Source: Ophiosphaerella korrae
Lineage: Eukaryota; Ascomycota; Dothideomycetes; Pleosporales; Phaeosphaeriaceae
Assembly: GCA_028456385.1 (NCBI GenBank)
Contig: JALNQF010000066.1
Span: forward strand, 1-64,000
Reading direction: 5' to 3'
DNA: 64,000 bases
Shown: positions 33,389 to 44,436 of the stretch, piece after piece
Layout: every line of letters starts with the position of its first letter
Position numbering within the stretch: the first letter of the stretch is position 1
Made by a program: the position numbers and the translations under genes
The notes under the pieces: generated by a model
What the model saw: the letters and a program-made list of their open reading frames with translations, nothing else
Databases searched by the model: none
Told to the model about the DNA's origin: nothing

Positions 33389-34310
33389 ACCCACACAAAT
33401 CATGGTTCAAAACGGCGTTCAGGGTTTCCGGTAGCATTTAAGAGGCTGGTAAAAGTCCCGCATGTCGCATCTCTAATCTCTATGTGGAAGAATGTGCTAG
33501 TAGACTAGAAAGGAGTTCATCACTCAGGCGGGTGGTCGTTTTCTGCTATTTCGCACGCATGGCCTTTCAACAGGCGCCACGACCATGACATCCTCTCAAT
33601 ACCATTTTTTTGCGCTAGATTTTGCACTCGGGTTTATGTGTGAACCGCCGGGTTTTCGGTGAAGGACTTTGCTTCTTACTTTGTGCCGACATGTTGCTCT
33701 TGGATCGATTGAAATGCTCACGAATCGTAGAGTGAGATACGAAGGTAATCGACATGCTTGTGACAAGTTGCTGAAGTCTTGAGTCAATCCTGCCACGAAT
33801 GAATAGATTGATTCAATTAACAAGACATAATATTCAGCCAACTAATCACCGATCTGTTCTACTGACTCTATCCTATGGCAGACCAATGTTCGATCAAGGC
33901 CACAGGCTCTCGAGTTATCTGTCTGCTTCTACCCTACACTTTAGCCAGCGTAACTCGGTATCTACGAGGTATTCGAACAGTCCCTTTTGCTGTGCAGGTT
34001 CAGAGAGACACGTGATGGGTGGTGGACCGGCTGAGTATGGGCATTGCCTAGGGGTTGCAGCATGGTTGTTTGACAAGGGTGGATGAGAGTTATAGAGGAA
34101 ATGGGGAAGGGTGGCTAGAAGCAAGCATAGTACGATGGCATAATTGAAGCGGTAACCCTCAGAAGAGTACAAGCAAAGTTACAAGTGAATGGTGTTCATC
34201 ACGATTAAGCATTAGATATTAGATGTTGCCGGTATAGACACGTCCGCATGTCGGGCATATGATTCGTAGTCCTCGTGTTATTCCTCTCCGTATTCTCGTC
34301 TGCTTGCCCG
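33389..34310. other. convergent spacer, GTP cyclohydrolase / membrane protein gene
   Basis: 922 bases without coding signal. It should include both 3' UTRs. Confidence 0.4.
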
Positions 34311-35509
34311 CTAGCTAGTAGCTGCATTACTCGTAGACGGTGCTTCATATCTAGGCAAGCTTTCTTCTGAGTTCCCAAGGGCTCTTTCAGTACCTCTTCC
34401 AGTAGCCCCCGCATTACCTCTTCCGTCGGCTGTTGCATTACCTCCACCGCCAACCACTCCGCTGCTTCTCTCCTGTGCAGCAGCACCCCGATGTCTCTGA
34501 GCCCGCATCCTCCTCCGAACTCGCACACCCTTGAAAAAAACAAACAGCAACCCCAATGAGAAGGAAGGCTGCCACAAAAGAACACGTGAAGACCCCCGCA
34601 ACCCCCTCAGTACTCCACTCTGGATAGTCTACCTGGCTACTTGATGATGCCTCTGGACGTGGAGGCGGTATGTACACGGGGTTACCCTCTGGCGCAGAAG
34701 CATTAAAGATGAGGCTATTCTGCCCAGTAGCTTGTTTGCGGTCGCTATGGATGAAGCGGAATGGAGCTGTGAGTTTGTACGGCGAAGTATTGGGGCATCC
34801 GAACGTGCAAAACAGGGCGCTATTCATAGTAGAAGAAGGAAGGCCTGTTGGATTGCGATTCAGATCCCAATCATCGCCAGTGGACTTGCTATTGGGATAT
34901 ACTCCGAAGTATATGGAATACAGTAGTGGTAGTGCTGGGTTGGGTCCTGGGGGTGGTGAGTTAGCATGGCGTTGCGCGGACATGTTTGTATCTGGGGCAT
35001 ACCATATCGACACGCTTCCCAGTTCAAGGTTTCATTGACATAGTCGAGGGCCTTTCGGCATGGCATGCAATGCCATGTTCGGATTTGCCTCGACAGGTTG
35101 CTGCGTGACCACGTTGTGTCATTTGACCAGGCGATGCCCATAGAGTCACCGTGGTAGGTTGCCGTTCGACCAAAGCCCTGGTTTGGTGCATGAGATGCAG
35201 AAGTATTGAGGTAGATGGAGATCCAGGTATCAAGTCTAGGCTTCTCATTTGGATAGGGGAGGAGCGAAAGACGGGTAGGTGGAGGGAAAACCCACTGTAT
35301 TCCTGACATATCGCAGCGTAGTTTAACTTATGAGAAAAGAGATATTATAACAAGTACGTTTGATTAAGAATTAAAAGTTTATTGGCTTCTTGGTACGACC
35401 TACAGATTGAGACAAGAAATAGGAAAGAAATAATTTGAAGTTTAGAGCACAATAATGGTCTCACCATACAAGAGCAGTATATACAAACAGCCAATACGAG
35501 CTGCGCCAT
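34311..35509 (-). CDS. single-pass membrane glycoprotein, unknown; apparent frameshift at a T7 run
   Basis: Proposed exons are 35509-35465 (short hydrophobic MAQLVLAVCIYCSC leader), 35294-35003 and 34946 onward. The last junction (TATG|GTATGC...CCCCAG|GACCC) keeps frame to give CRYGPNPALPLLYSIYFGV. A start at 35309 (MSGIQWVF) is the simpler alternative but lacks a leader. The middle part is an extracellular-type domain with Cys residues and N-x-S/T sites, then a transmembrane helix (TCSFVAAFLLIGVAVCFF). Right after the helix lies a run of seven A (34534-34540, plus strand). As written, the frame ends at 34438. With one base fewer it continues as KGVRVRRRMRAQRHRG to SLPRYEAPSTS and stops at 34311, a much more natural basic cytosolic tail. 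No family recognised. Confidence 0.5.
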
Positions 35510-36176
35510 AAAGCCGAGGGGAGGCCCCTCACGACAAAAACCTCTTGTAGCCAGTTGGAGAGCGAATGAGTAGCCATTGTGCGAGCGAGGCAGTGTTACA
35601 CGAGGCAGACATCTACTTGTCCAATGAGTGGGGCGCAGGGCCCTCGCTTGGGCTGTAGGGTTCTCAAAAGGTGTAAAGTTGCGGGGATCGAGTAGGATTT
35701 GGTAGACCTGCGTGAGATCGGTTAACATAATGCTGGCCCCAATCCACATGTCTCCCGAACTAATTGCTTAATATATAGGTATTGAGTAAGGTAAAGATAA
35801 TAAATGGGGGCTGGTAACCTATTTGGAAAATAGACGAATAACGCACTGCTTGAGGCGAGTGAATTTGATGATGATATTTTTGTGAGAGAGAAGAGTGAGT
35901 TTGAATGAACCTGCGCAGAACCTAAGGTTATTTTTCTGAGGGAACGATTCTATGCCAAAGACAATAATGTTGCAAATTTCATTGTCGAATCGTTGGTGAT
36001 GAGATGAGTGAATTGAGTTCCCCAGAGTTGCCTGTGCGCTTGCACCGTGCGACGCGCTAGACAGTTAGCTCCCGAGCTGGTAGGACTCGCGTTTCCACAA
36101 CAAACAACGACTTGAGCAGGACAACAATTCTTAATCCACCAACGCCTCGTAGCTCCGCAGTCGTATTGCGAATGGC
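35510..36176. promoter_or_regulatory. divergent intergenic region, membrane protein / coiled-coil protein
   Basis: About 670 bases. A reading frame at 35345-35749 (minus) includes the proposed leader exon, but the rest of it has no coding character. Promoters for both genes should lie here. Confidence 0.35.
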
Positions 36177-38888
36177 ATGAATATGGCGCGAACACGTTCT
36201 TCCTACACAGCAAGCCCAACGCGGTCACGTTCACCCCTGCGCAGCCCGGCGCGTCTCCCTTCCAAAGATGGCTCCGAATACGAAATGGACCTGGATGCGC
36301 TGGGCCTAAATTCTACCTTTGAGTCTTCCGAGTTGCAGGCCAACTATGAGACGCCTGTCGACCGAGTGGACACCAGTGAAATCGAGGGACCTGAGGACTT
36401 TACAATGAATATGACTTATTGGATGACCGCAGATCTGCCACTGGCCCAAATAAAATCGCGAAAAGAGGCAAGGGGGAAGATCGAGGATATGCGAATGGAC
36501 GCGATGCAAGAAGAAGACTTGTCACAAGACACGGTTCAGCACGACCAACAGGTTGTTGCCGAGGCGGCTGGCATAAATCACAGAGACAATAAATCGACCT
36601 TGGCCTCGCCTAAGAGACACGCAAATGGCACAACCGACGAGCATACATACAGCACCCCACCCTCAGAACACTCAATGGAGAATGATGAGAAGGTCAGAAG
36701 TTTTCTGAGCGCCTTGCCGGACACGGACATGGAGGGTGCGATTGGGGGAACGCCTCTTCATATGCCTAAGCAGGGTTTCCTTCAACTTCCCAGGTCTTCG
36801 CCGCCAAAAGCACATTCCCTGCAACCCACAGTAGAAGACTACGACACACCTCGCAAACCAACACAGGAAACAGTCATTCACCATATCCCAGCCTTAAACG
36901 GCACAGGCAGGAACGATACGCTGCAAGATCAGATTGCCGAACTACAGTTGCAACTTCGTCAACAGGAGCTGTCATCGAAAACACGCATCACCGAACTCGA
37001 AACAATACTCTCATTCACACGTTCCGAACTCGAAAGTGCCCGGGTAGACAATTACAAACAGAAAGAAAAGGTTACTGATCAAGAGAGAGCAATGAAAGAG
37101 CAAAGACTGGAGATCGATGCAACCAACGCATCTGCTGAAGCGCAGCTGAGAACTAAAGAAGGGGCCTTGGTAATTAAGATGCAGGATTTTAGCGAAGAAA
37201 TGCGTCTACAAAATCTAGCCAAGTTGGAAAATCAACAAAAGGACTTCGACCAGCAACTCCAAGAGCTTGAAGAGTCGAAACGTTTGGTTGACGAGGAGCT
37301 AGAATCGAGAGCCACTCGTATAGAACACCTTCACACGGAATTGACCTCACTCAGGCACTCGAATAACCAGCAAGTTGAAGGGAGTCAACACAAACAGGCG
37401 GATAGGCGCGATACCAACGAAGGAAATGCTGCAAGCGAGAACGCCGAATTAACTCGGCAATTATCCGCCGTTCAGACTTGCGCAGATAACCTACAATCAC
37501 AACTTGCGCAGGCTACTGCGGAGGCCAAAGCTGCCCGTGAGGACGCCGCAAAGAAGGAGGCGAACGCTCGCGCCAAAGCAGCTCGTATCTCTACTTTAGA
37601 GACTGACCTTCAAGCTGCACAGTTTGAGTTGGAATGTGCGCAGGCGGACATTACCGCGAAGCACCAGCTCTTCCGAACAAACTTAGACCTCAACTCTAGC
37701 ATTCGAAAGCTACAGTCAAACCTTGACAGGGCCCAACACGAAATGAAAGCAAAGGACCAACAGCAACCTGAAAATCACGAACTAGAAGTTCGTATCAATT
37801 CATTACAAAATCAACTTGAAGCATCTCGTGCACAGTCATCAGCGAAGGATCAGGATATTATACGCCATATTCAATTGCAAGAGCAGCTAGAGCAACGCCT
37901 CCATACCGCGCAAGGCCGTGCCGAAGGACTAGAGACTACAGTTACCACGCTCCGCCAGCAGCTTGCGGAAGCTCAACGCGACAGTGCAAGAGCCCGGACG
38001 GAGAGCGAACGATTTGCTCGAGATCGAGAGGATGCTAATGATCGCTTGGAAGAAGCACGTGCAGAAGCTGACCGTCGTGTGACGGACGTGGAGAAAAAGC
38101 TCACCAAATTGAAAGAGTCGAAGGTAGAAGCTGAACGCAAATTCCGAGAATTGCAATCTCAACACGATGATTTGGCAGAAGCACACGAAGAAGCGCTGGA
38201 AGATGTGCGCGACAAAGCTGAGGACGCGGTACGCAAAGCCGGCGCATTGCTTGATCAAGAACGCAACGAGAAGAAGCGCATTGTCAAGGATCTTCATAGA
38301 GCCAAGAAGGACCTGGAGAGACTCAGTGCTGAAGCTGCGCAAAAATTAACCGACGATGAATCAGCAGATGACGACAGTACAACATCACCAGTATCTAAAA
38401 AAGAGACAGACGCTGAGCTCAAGAGCCTACACGACATCATCCGTAGGCAAGTATCTGAAATGAAGACCCTCAAATCCGAAATCAGCAGTTTGCGTAAAGA
38501 GGAGAAGAGGCAGAAACTCAACACAGCATCGCAAGCGGATCTAGAAGCTTCAATCAACGGTCTTAGAGAAGAGGTGAGGACATTACGTGCAGAGAACGCC
38601 ACCCTGCAGTCAAACATAGAAGACCAAGAGGCCATAAATGCGGCTATGGACGAGAAGCTAGCAGCATTGCTTAGCAAAGTGATGAAGGAACGCGCAAAGA
38701 CGGTTGTTGGCAAGCGGGATGGTCAGTGGCAGGAGAGTGTTGAACAGGTTCGTAGTGAAAAAGAACTGATGGGTAAGGCTCTGATGCGGCAATGGGGAAG
38801 AGAAGAGATTGGTATTGCGGATGAGAGGAATGGGGAACGACAGGGGTACAAGTATCAATACGTTAAGCGAGAGAGGGTGAAGACATAG
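36177..38888 (+). CDS. long coiled-coil protein, 903 aa, possible spindle-pole/MTOC type
   Basis: One intronless frame. The first ~45 residues are Ser/Arg/Pro-rich (SPTRSRSPLRSPARLPS), followed by an acidic segment with the compact motif GPEDFTMNMTYWM. From about residue 240 to 850 it is nearly continuous coiled coil (heptads rich in Glu, Gln, Lys, Ala and Leu), ending with a short basic tail (YQYVKRERVKT). No motor, GRIP or other enzymatic domain is seen. Such SR-tailed rods are typical of fungal spindle pole body, septal or Golgi tethers. The DFT-x-NM motif suggests to me a spindle-pole-type protein, but this is a guess. A second ATG at 36183 (MARTRSS) is an equally likely start. Confidence 0.8.
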   Translation: MNMARTRSSYTASPTRSRSPLRSPARLPSKDGSEYEMDLDALGLNSTFESSELQANYETPVDRVDTSEIEGPEDFTMNMTYWMTADLPLAQIKSRKEARGKIEDMRMDAMQEEDLSQDTVQHDQQVVAEAAGINHRDNKSTLASPKRHANGTTDEHTYSTPPSEHSMENDEKVRSFLSALPDTDMEGAIGGTPLHMPKQGFLQLPRSSPPKAHSLQPTVEDYDTPRKPTQETVIHHIPALNGTGRNDTLQDQIAELQLQLRQQELSSKTRITELETILSFTRSELESARVDNYKQKEKVTDQERAMKEQRLEIDATNASAEAQLRTKEGALVIKMQDFSEEMRLQNLAKLENQQKDFDQQLQELEESKRLVDEELESRATRIEHLHTELTSLRHSNNQQVEGSQHKQADRRDTNEGNAASENAELTRQLSAVQTCADNLQSQLAQATAEAKAAREDAAKKEANARAKAARISTLETDLQAAQFELECAQADITAKHQLFRTNLDLNSSIRKLQSNLDRAQHEMKAKDQQQPENHELEVRINSLQNQLEASRAQSSAKDQDIIRHIQLQEQLEQRLHTAQGRAEGLETTVTTLRQQLAEAQRDSARARTESERFARDREDANDRLEEARAEADRRVTDVEKKLTKLKESKVEAERKFRELQSQHDDLAEAHEEALEDVRDKAEDAVRKAGALLDQERNEKKRIVKDLHRAKKDLERLSAEAAQKLTDDESADDDSTTSPVSKKETDAELKSLHDIIRRQVSEMKTLKSEISSLRKEEKRQKLNTASQADLEASINGLREEVRTLRAENATLQSNIEDQEAINAAMDEKLAALLSKVMKERAKTVVGKRDGQWQESVEQVRSEKELMGKALMRQWGREEIGIADERNGERQGYKYQYVKRERVKT

Positions 38889-39095
38889 GGTGTAATTGTA
38901 GGGGCGAGGTCGCTGTGGTACATCTTCAATGTAATATATTGGATGAAATATGTTTCCGTTTCTATGTTCGCACGCTGAGCTTTCGGTGTCCATATCCACA
39001 ATCATACTTAACAATGCCCTGTATCCAAACCTGAAATAAATGCCCGTGGTATCGTTCTCACAAATCTCTATCCTCCTCGTCCTGCTTCTCTCCGT

Positions 39096-39512
39096 TTATA
39101 GCAAGCCCTTCCTAGCCAACTCGACCTTGCGTGCAAATTCACCCTCTTGCCACCCTCCCTTGCTCCCACAGATCGCAATACCTTCGCCAAGCTCCACCTT
39201 ATCTTCAACGCTTTCCCATGCGCACGGGCAGTGGTGTGGAAAGTGGACACAGGACAGAGTGCCAGGACAGAGGTAGTGTGAACAGTGTGCTATCCAGCAA
39301 TGTCAGTCTTCAAGTATAGGATAATAATCTTGACTTCAATACACACCTCCTTCGTACTGTGCTTGATACCACGAGCTATCTGACCGCACGTTCTGCGGCT
39401 CTTGCTGCTGATGTCCTTGGTTTCCGAACATTTGGTCGAAGAAGCCGAATTGTGCGCTTGAAGAGATGAACCAAGCGCTAAGCACGACAATGATACTAGC
39501 AAAGCGCGGCAT
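39096..39512 (-). CDS. LCL2: LCL2, long chronological lifespan protein 2 homologue
   Basis: Two exons (39512-39347, 39289-39096) encode 119 residues. The GT-AG intron (57 bp) splits the codon before [14 protein letters not shown] clean signal peptide ([20 protein letters not shown]) is followed by [10 protein letters not shown], a Gln-rich stretch and a cysteine-rich domain ([31 protein letters not shown]), ending ARKGLL. This order matches fungal Lcl2 proteins. Yeast mutants affect chronological lifespan, and a role in the ER or secretory pathway has been suggested; the biochemical activity is unknown. The gene is divergent from NOP10. Confidence 0.9.
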
Positions 39513-39895
39513 GTTTGCGATTCGTTAGAGACAGAATAGGGTAGAAAGTGTTGTGGTGTTGTGGCCGTAGCCAAGTCGGAGAGTAATGATGTGGGTGATG
39601 TGTAGTCTTCGACTGTGCAAACCATGCAAACAGGGCTAGGACGCCAAGGCGCAGGGATATGTGGGCTCGGTGGTCCGCAGAAAAGTCCGCACGCAAAAGT
39701 TGAGAAGAAAACGAACCAACAACTCTCCCTCAGACTACCATCGCGCAAGACAATCACATCCACTCTTAGTAAAGCCCTGCGCACCAATATATTTACTTAT
39801 AATACCGCCACGTATGTCCGCCTCATCCTGCGGCATGAGCTGCTGCAGGCTCTTTCACATGTATCGCGAAACTTCATCTACTGACCCCTACCAGC
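39513..39895. promoter_or_regulatory. shared LCL2/NOP10 divergent promoter
   Basis: 383 bases between two ATGs on opposite strands. A CTACCAG acceptor-like sequence directly precedes the NOP10 ATG, so a 5' UTR intron is possible. Confidence 0.4.
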
Positions 39896-40151
39896 ATGCA
39901 TCTTATGTTTATTCCCGACCCACAAAACCCGTCGAAGCGCATCTACACCCTGAAGAAGGTCGTCGACGGCGAAGTGTCAAAGTCTGCCCACCCAGCGAGG
40001 TTCTCGCCAGACGACAAGTACTCGAGGCACCGGGTCACGATCAAGAAGCGCTATGGACTGCTCTTGACCCAGCAAAGTGAGCAATTCATATTTGCATATA
40101 GTTCTTTCCGCTAATCATTTGATAGAGAACAAGGTTGCTGAACGGTCGTAG
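39896..40151 (+). CDS. NOP10: NOP10, H/ACA snoRNP subunit
   Basis: Two exons (39896-40076, 40126-40151) give 68 residues. The core matches Nop10: MHLMFIPDP start, [26 protein letters not shown] and [11 protein letters not shown]. The last exon encodes only the tail KNKVAERS. Nop10 binds the pseudouridine synthase Cbf5 and is needed for H/ACA snoRNP assembly, rRNA pseudouridylation and 18S processing. The zinc-binding cysteines of archaeal Nop10 are absent, as in other eukaryotes. Confidence 0.95.
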
Positions 40152-42490
40152 AGGATCACACAACAATCGACAGGGTGTGGACAAAAGGAGCCGATTGTTT
40201 CAATGCGTGTGACGAGGTGTAGTAAGCTGGATGCGACGTAAATCTCGCATCAGAAGACGTGAAATGGCGTTTTTCGGGCGTAAAGGTGACTGGACCCAAG
40301 GAAACGCTACGGCGCTTTGTGCAATATTTGTCATTATGTCGGTAATGCTGAAAAAGTTTATCAAATGGATCCCAATGTGCACGATCATGACATCTCCGGT
40401 GAATCCCTTTATATGCCCTTCCGTGGATACTCTTCATTCCAAATACATTCGGCTTGCAGTATCGATTGCAATATGCTTTGTTCACCACATTGGTAGGTAA
40501 AGATTGAAAGTCGGGGACAGGATACGTCATTATGCTCCGACTCAAGCCCATGTAAGATGAGAGGTCCAGCGTCAAGTAGCGGTTTAATGGGGGGCCCTTA
40601 CATGATGTGCAGAGGCATATGATGAGCTGGCGAGGGGTAAACTAGCATGTACGAGCATCGTGACAAGACGAACCCACGCTACACAACTGAGGCGCGTCTC
40701 TCGCGCGAGCTTATTTAATGAATCTGCATGCGTGCGCAACGGAGCGTGGGGCACGAATAAAATAGTCTTACCGAGAGAGAGAGAGAGGGGATCTACTGCA
40801 TCAACCGTCATTGCCACCAGCTGCCCCTGGACCGCTTCCTATCGGACTTGCCACGCTGCGATCCACTATTGATAGCCATCCACCTGCAGCCTTCACTTCC
40901 TAAGGGCAACTCAGGCGCGTCATCCATGCAAGCTTATCCAGTCAGATGGTAGTCATCTGTATAGCGGTAGCGTGGGTGAGATGAGCTTGGAGATGAGTTT
41001 GCGGGGTAGTGAGCACGGCACGTTGCACCATTACTACGAGACTATTAGGTTAAGGGATTATGGACGCTAGGACGGTGGGATGGGGCTGCATCATGCACGC
41101 AATCGTGTCCTGCAACATGTCGTGGGGGCACATGCTTGAATCCGGTAAGCAGATAGGTGGGAATGGATATGGATGCGCATGCATGATATGGATATTGATC
41201 GAGAGGGGCACTGGTAACCACCGCAGAGGGAAAGCTATCCTGGACACGGAATAACGCTTATGTGAAGTCCAGCGGTAATAGGGTCATGTGATGGATGAGG
41301 TCACTCGCACGGACGTCCGCTGCTCAGCTGCGCTATGATATTGCCTAGCCTGACCGACCAACGGACAAAGACACCAACACACTGCGTGTCTTCGGCACGA
41401 GGCGCCTTGACTTGTCTTGGCTGTTCTATCCATTCCGTCGGTCTCAATTGTCAAGCGTTCTAACAGCGTGGCTAGGAGCGCGCCGTCGATGGAAAATTCT
41501 CGGGTCTGGTCTAACTCTTTCGTCGAGTCACAACTCTCGGAGAGCCGAGGCCAGCGCTGGCTCCGCTTTCGCAGTCATGGCCTGGGCCGAATCACTTAAA
41601 CTTCAGCGCTTCCTAGACATTGGATCCTTCTGAGTGTTTGTATCCCACGCACTCAGCTTGCCCCGCGTGTTGTGCCGAAGCCCCCTGGAGTGTGAATACG
41701 AACATAGGGTTTCCACTCTCCGACACGCAGCCATCCAATTATCGCCCTTGTCCCCACGCGTCACCACAGACCACCACAGTGTCCCTTCGCTATAGGAAAA
41801 GGTCACTCGCACCAGCTCTAGACAGGTACCTTGTACTACATCCCCTTACTGATTACAAAACCCTACCGTTACAACACTTTTCATCAATTCTTGGGAATGA
41901 ATTTCGGCTTCAAGAACGACACCTCTCATTGGCCAGTCGGACAAGGTACACCTCAGAGACAAGCTGCATGTAGAATAGCGACTGATTGACAACCTGTCGT
42001 AGAACACATCAACAGGTAGTCTCTACGTCTATCCTAAATCCTCCCAACCCCCGCGCCTGAGCTGCAAGATTCTAGACTCTGCCTATCATTGGGTTGCGTT
42101 TTGCTTCTGCAGGCTCGTCAATAAGCTTACTTGCCTATTCCTCCGTTCCTGAGCCACCTCCACATTTTGGCCGTCAGCCTTGTCCCTTACCTGATCGGCG
42201 AGTGAGCTGCAGGAAGTGGCCCACGCCACGCGACCGTCGTCATCCGCGGACCTATTCTTATCGATCTCTGCACAGAATGGATTCGTCCATGACATTGCTG
42301 AGTGCACATATCCAATTTTTGGTATGTCTTCTCTCTTGTCGTGACTTTTATGCACTACTCATAAGCAACATTCACGCCTTATGCCCAGTACAGTAGCCTG
42401 GTGGTGGGCCCGTGTGCAAGGCTTGCCGAAGGACTTTTTTTATATTTCGCCTCCCTCACAAAGCCTTCTGCCTGACGTATAACAGCTAAC
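40152..42490. other. 2.3-kb gene-free region
   Basis: No frame with coding character on either strand. A (GA)n run lies at 40772-40788. The right part presumably contains the promoter and 5' UTR of the ACT-domain gene; TAACAGCTAAC just before its ATG hints at a UTR splice site. Confidence 0.4.
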
Positions 42491-43681
42491 ATGATCACCT
42501 TCAAGGACACCCAGCTTGCTCTAATACACATCCCTTTGCACCTGTATTCAAGCTTTCTTCAATCTATCCTCCAGTTACTTTTGCCAAATGCGTCCCGTAA
42601 TAGCTTCATCGGTAACGGTAATGGAGCAGTTCAGCCTCCGAAAGGCTGGCCATATGAGCACCCTTTTGTAAACATTTCAATCACGCCGATTGAATGCTCT
42701 ATAGTCTGCTCTCGACTACTTGCTAACGAGCTTTTCGTTCCTGCTCTTGCTGTTTTGGATGCACACTCCAGAAGTCAGGTGAACATTACTTCCGAGGACT
42801 TTGTTGTAATGCAGGTAGACGGCGAGGGGCTCGATGCTGGTCAACGGGTGCTAGAACTTACGAGTCCTCTTGCCTTAGCTGGGATGTAAGTGATACCATT
42901 ACGATTCATAATATAATGCGACTAATTATGGGGTAGCCCCATCTTCTTCATCACAACATACTTTGCGGATTATATCCTCGTCCCATCAAGGCACCAAGAG
43001 CAAGTTGTCAAAGCTTTAGAGGAACGGGGTTTCCAATTCGAAGACCAGACTTCATCATATGTCAATTCACACCATCACAGCCGCAAGCACTCATCCTCAT
43101 CCCTCGAAGTCCAATCGCCCAGCACACCCCCACCAACAACCATCTCAGAACTGCAAACCAGGACCTTCGCCACCCTAAAACGTCGCAGCATCATCCCCAC
43201 CGTCGACCCAGCAATCCGCCTGGTCCAATGCGCCGGCCGTAGAGATAGCCAAACGCACACCCGCAACGGCGCCACTAGCGCCGCTGATGACGCCCTCCAC
43301 CTCGGCCTCGTAAAATGCCTCATCACCCCACCCTACCCGCGCTTCCTCTCCCTCACCCTCACCGACACCGAGCCCGCCTCCCTCCTCCTCGACTATAGCC
43401 TGCTCCCCAATTTCCCGCAAGACGTCCTGCTCGGCGCCAAGGACGAGTTCCTCACGCCTATCACACTGGATCTGAGGGATTTGCCCGTTGAGAGCACGGG
43501 CATTGTGTGTGGGGTTGCGGGCCGGCTGGTGGGCGCGACGAGGCAGCTGGAGTGTCCGGTTGAGATGAGTTATCTTAGTACGGCGAGGGCAGGGACGGTC
43601 ATGGTTGAGGAGGAGGAGTTGGAGCGGGCGTTGGGTGCGTTGAGGGGCGCGGAGAATGGGGCCGGAGCTGTGGCTGGGTAA
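42491..43681 (+). CDS. ACT-domain protein of the CASTOR/GATS-like group
   Basis: Two exons (42491-42885, 42937-43681) encode 379 residues joined through an in-phase GT-AG intron. The N-terminal half holds conserved-looking blocks: ITPIECSIVCSRLLANEL, a following VNITSEDFVVMQVDGEGLD, and SPLALAGIPIFFITTYFADYI at the exon junction. This is the ACT-type fold signature of CASTOR-like proteins. A Ser/His-rich insert (residues about 180-215) separates it from a second half with LGLVKCLITPPYPRFLSLTL. In animals CASTOR proteins sense arginine for TORC1. Whether fungal members bind an amino acid is unknown. The C-terminus is acidic with a Gly/Ala end. Assignment rests on motif resemblance. Confidence 0.78.
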
Positions 43682-43783
43682 GCGAGATATCGGGAGGAGC
43701 ATGTCCGCCGATGGCGATTGCGTGCATATGGTGTTGGGCTGGCTTGTTTCTCTTTTTGGAGTGCAGCACTGGCTTGGTTTTGT

Positions 43784-43838
43784 CTGGATTGTTCTGGATT
43801 GTTCTGGATTCTGCCTGGATTTCGTCTGGATTTCACCA
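43784..43838. repeat. degenerate tandem TCTGGATT repeats
   Basis: Units TCTGGATTGT, TCTGGATTGT, TCTGGATTCTGC, CTGGATTTCG and TCTGGATTTC follow each other in the 3' flank of the ACT-domain gene. Confidence 0.6.
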
Positions 43839-44195
43839 CGATTTTGCCTGGAACTTTTGCCCCCATAACTCAGCGTCAAATCATCGACCTTCCATTCCAG
43901 GATCATAGGCCCCACCCTTGGATTCATATCTCGATCTTTGCATGGTCAAGCCTAGGAGTTGGCCTTCTCGTTGCATTGTTGTTTTAGTGTTTTGACATGT
44001 TTTACCAATTTCGGTGCTGATTGCTGTTCTCATTATTCAGTATCGCAACAGTATCTGCATTAGCGAGGTTAGGGGTCATAAGAACCTAAAAGTTAGTTGT
44101 TAAATGCATTATTCTCGTCTTTTTACCAATTATGAAGCTCATGCTAGTATTGTGGGTTTGTGATATGACGCAGGGTCGAGTAGACCCAAGCATGC

Positions 44196-44436
44196 GGGCG
44201 CAAAAATAAGCCGAACACCAGTTTGGTTTACTTCACCAAACCTTTGGCAAAAATCTTCTTCCATGAATGCGTACTCTATAGCCAGGATTTTAGTAAAGCT
44301 ATGTTCTTAGTACAAAGCTAGAGTTTTCCCTTTTCTCTACAAATAAATAGAAGGGGAATAGGTTGAATAGAAAGGTCGTGTTACTTTTAAGTTCACAGTG
44401 AAGGTAGTTTCGGGTGCGCAGCTTATTTTTGCGCCC
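44196..44436. mobile_element. candidate 241-bp MITE with 16-bp inverted termini
   Basis: GGGCGCAAAAATAAGC at 44196-44211 is exactly reverse-complemented at 44421-44436. The flanks continue with weaker complementarity (GCATGC... against ...TGCTAAGC). The interior is AT-rich and non-coding. No clear target-site duplication is seen, so this is only a candidate. Confidence 0.4.

Noticed and set aside
35345..35749. 134-codon minus-strand frame as a separate gene
   Set aside because: Only the short MAQLVLAVC part is plausible, as a leader exon of the downstream membrane protein. The rest lacks coding character.
40152..42490. Short plus-strand frames (about 60-120 codons) between NOP10 and the ACT-domain gene
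   Set aside because: They have random composition, no splice-linked continuation and no recognised motif.
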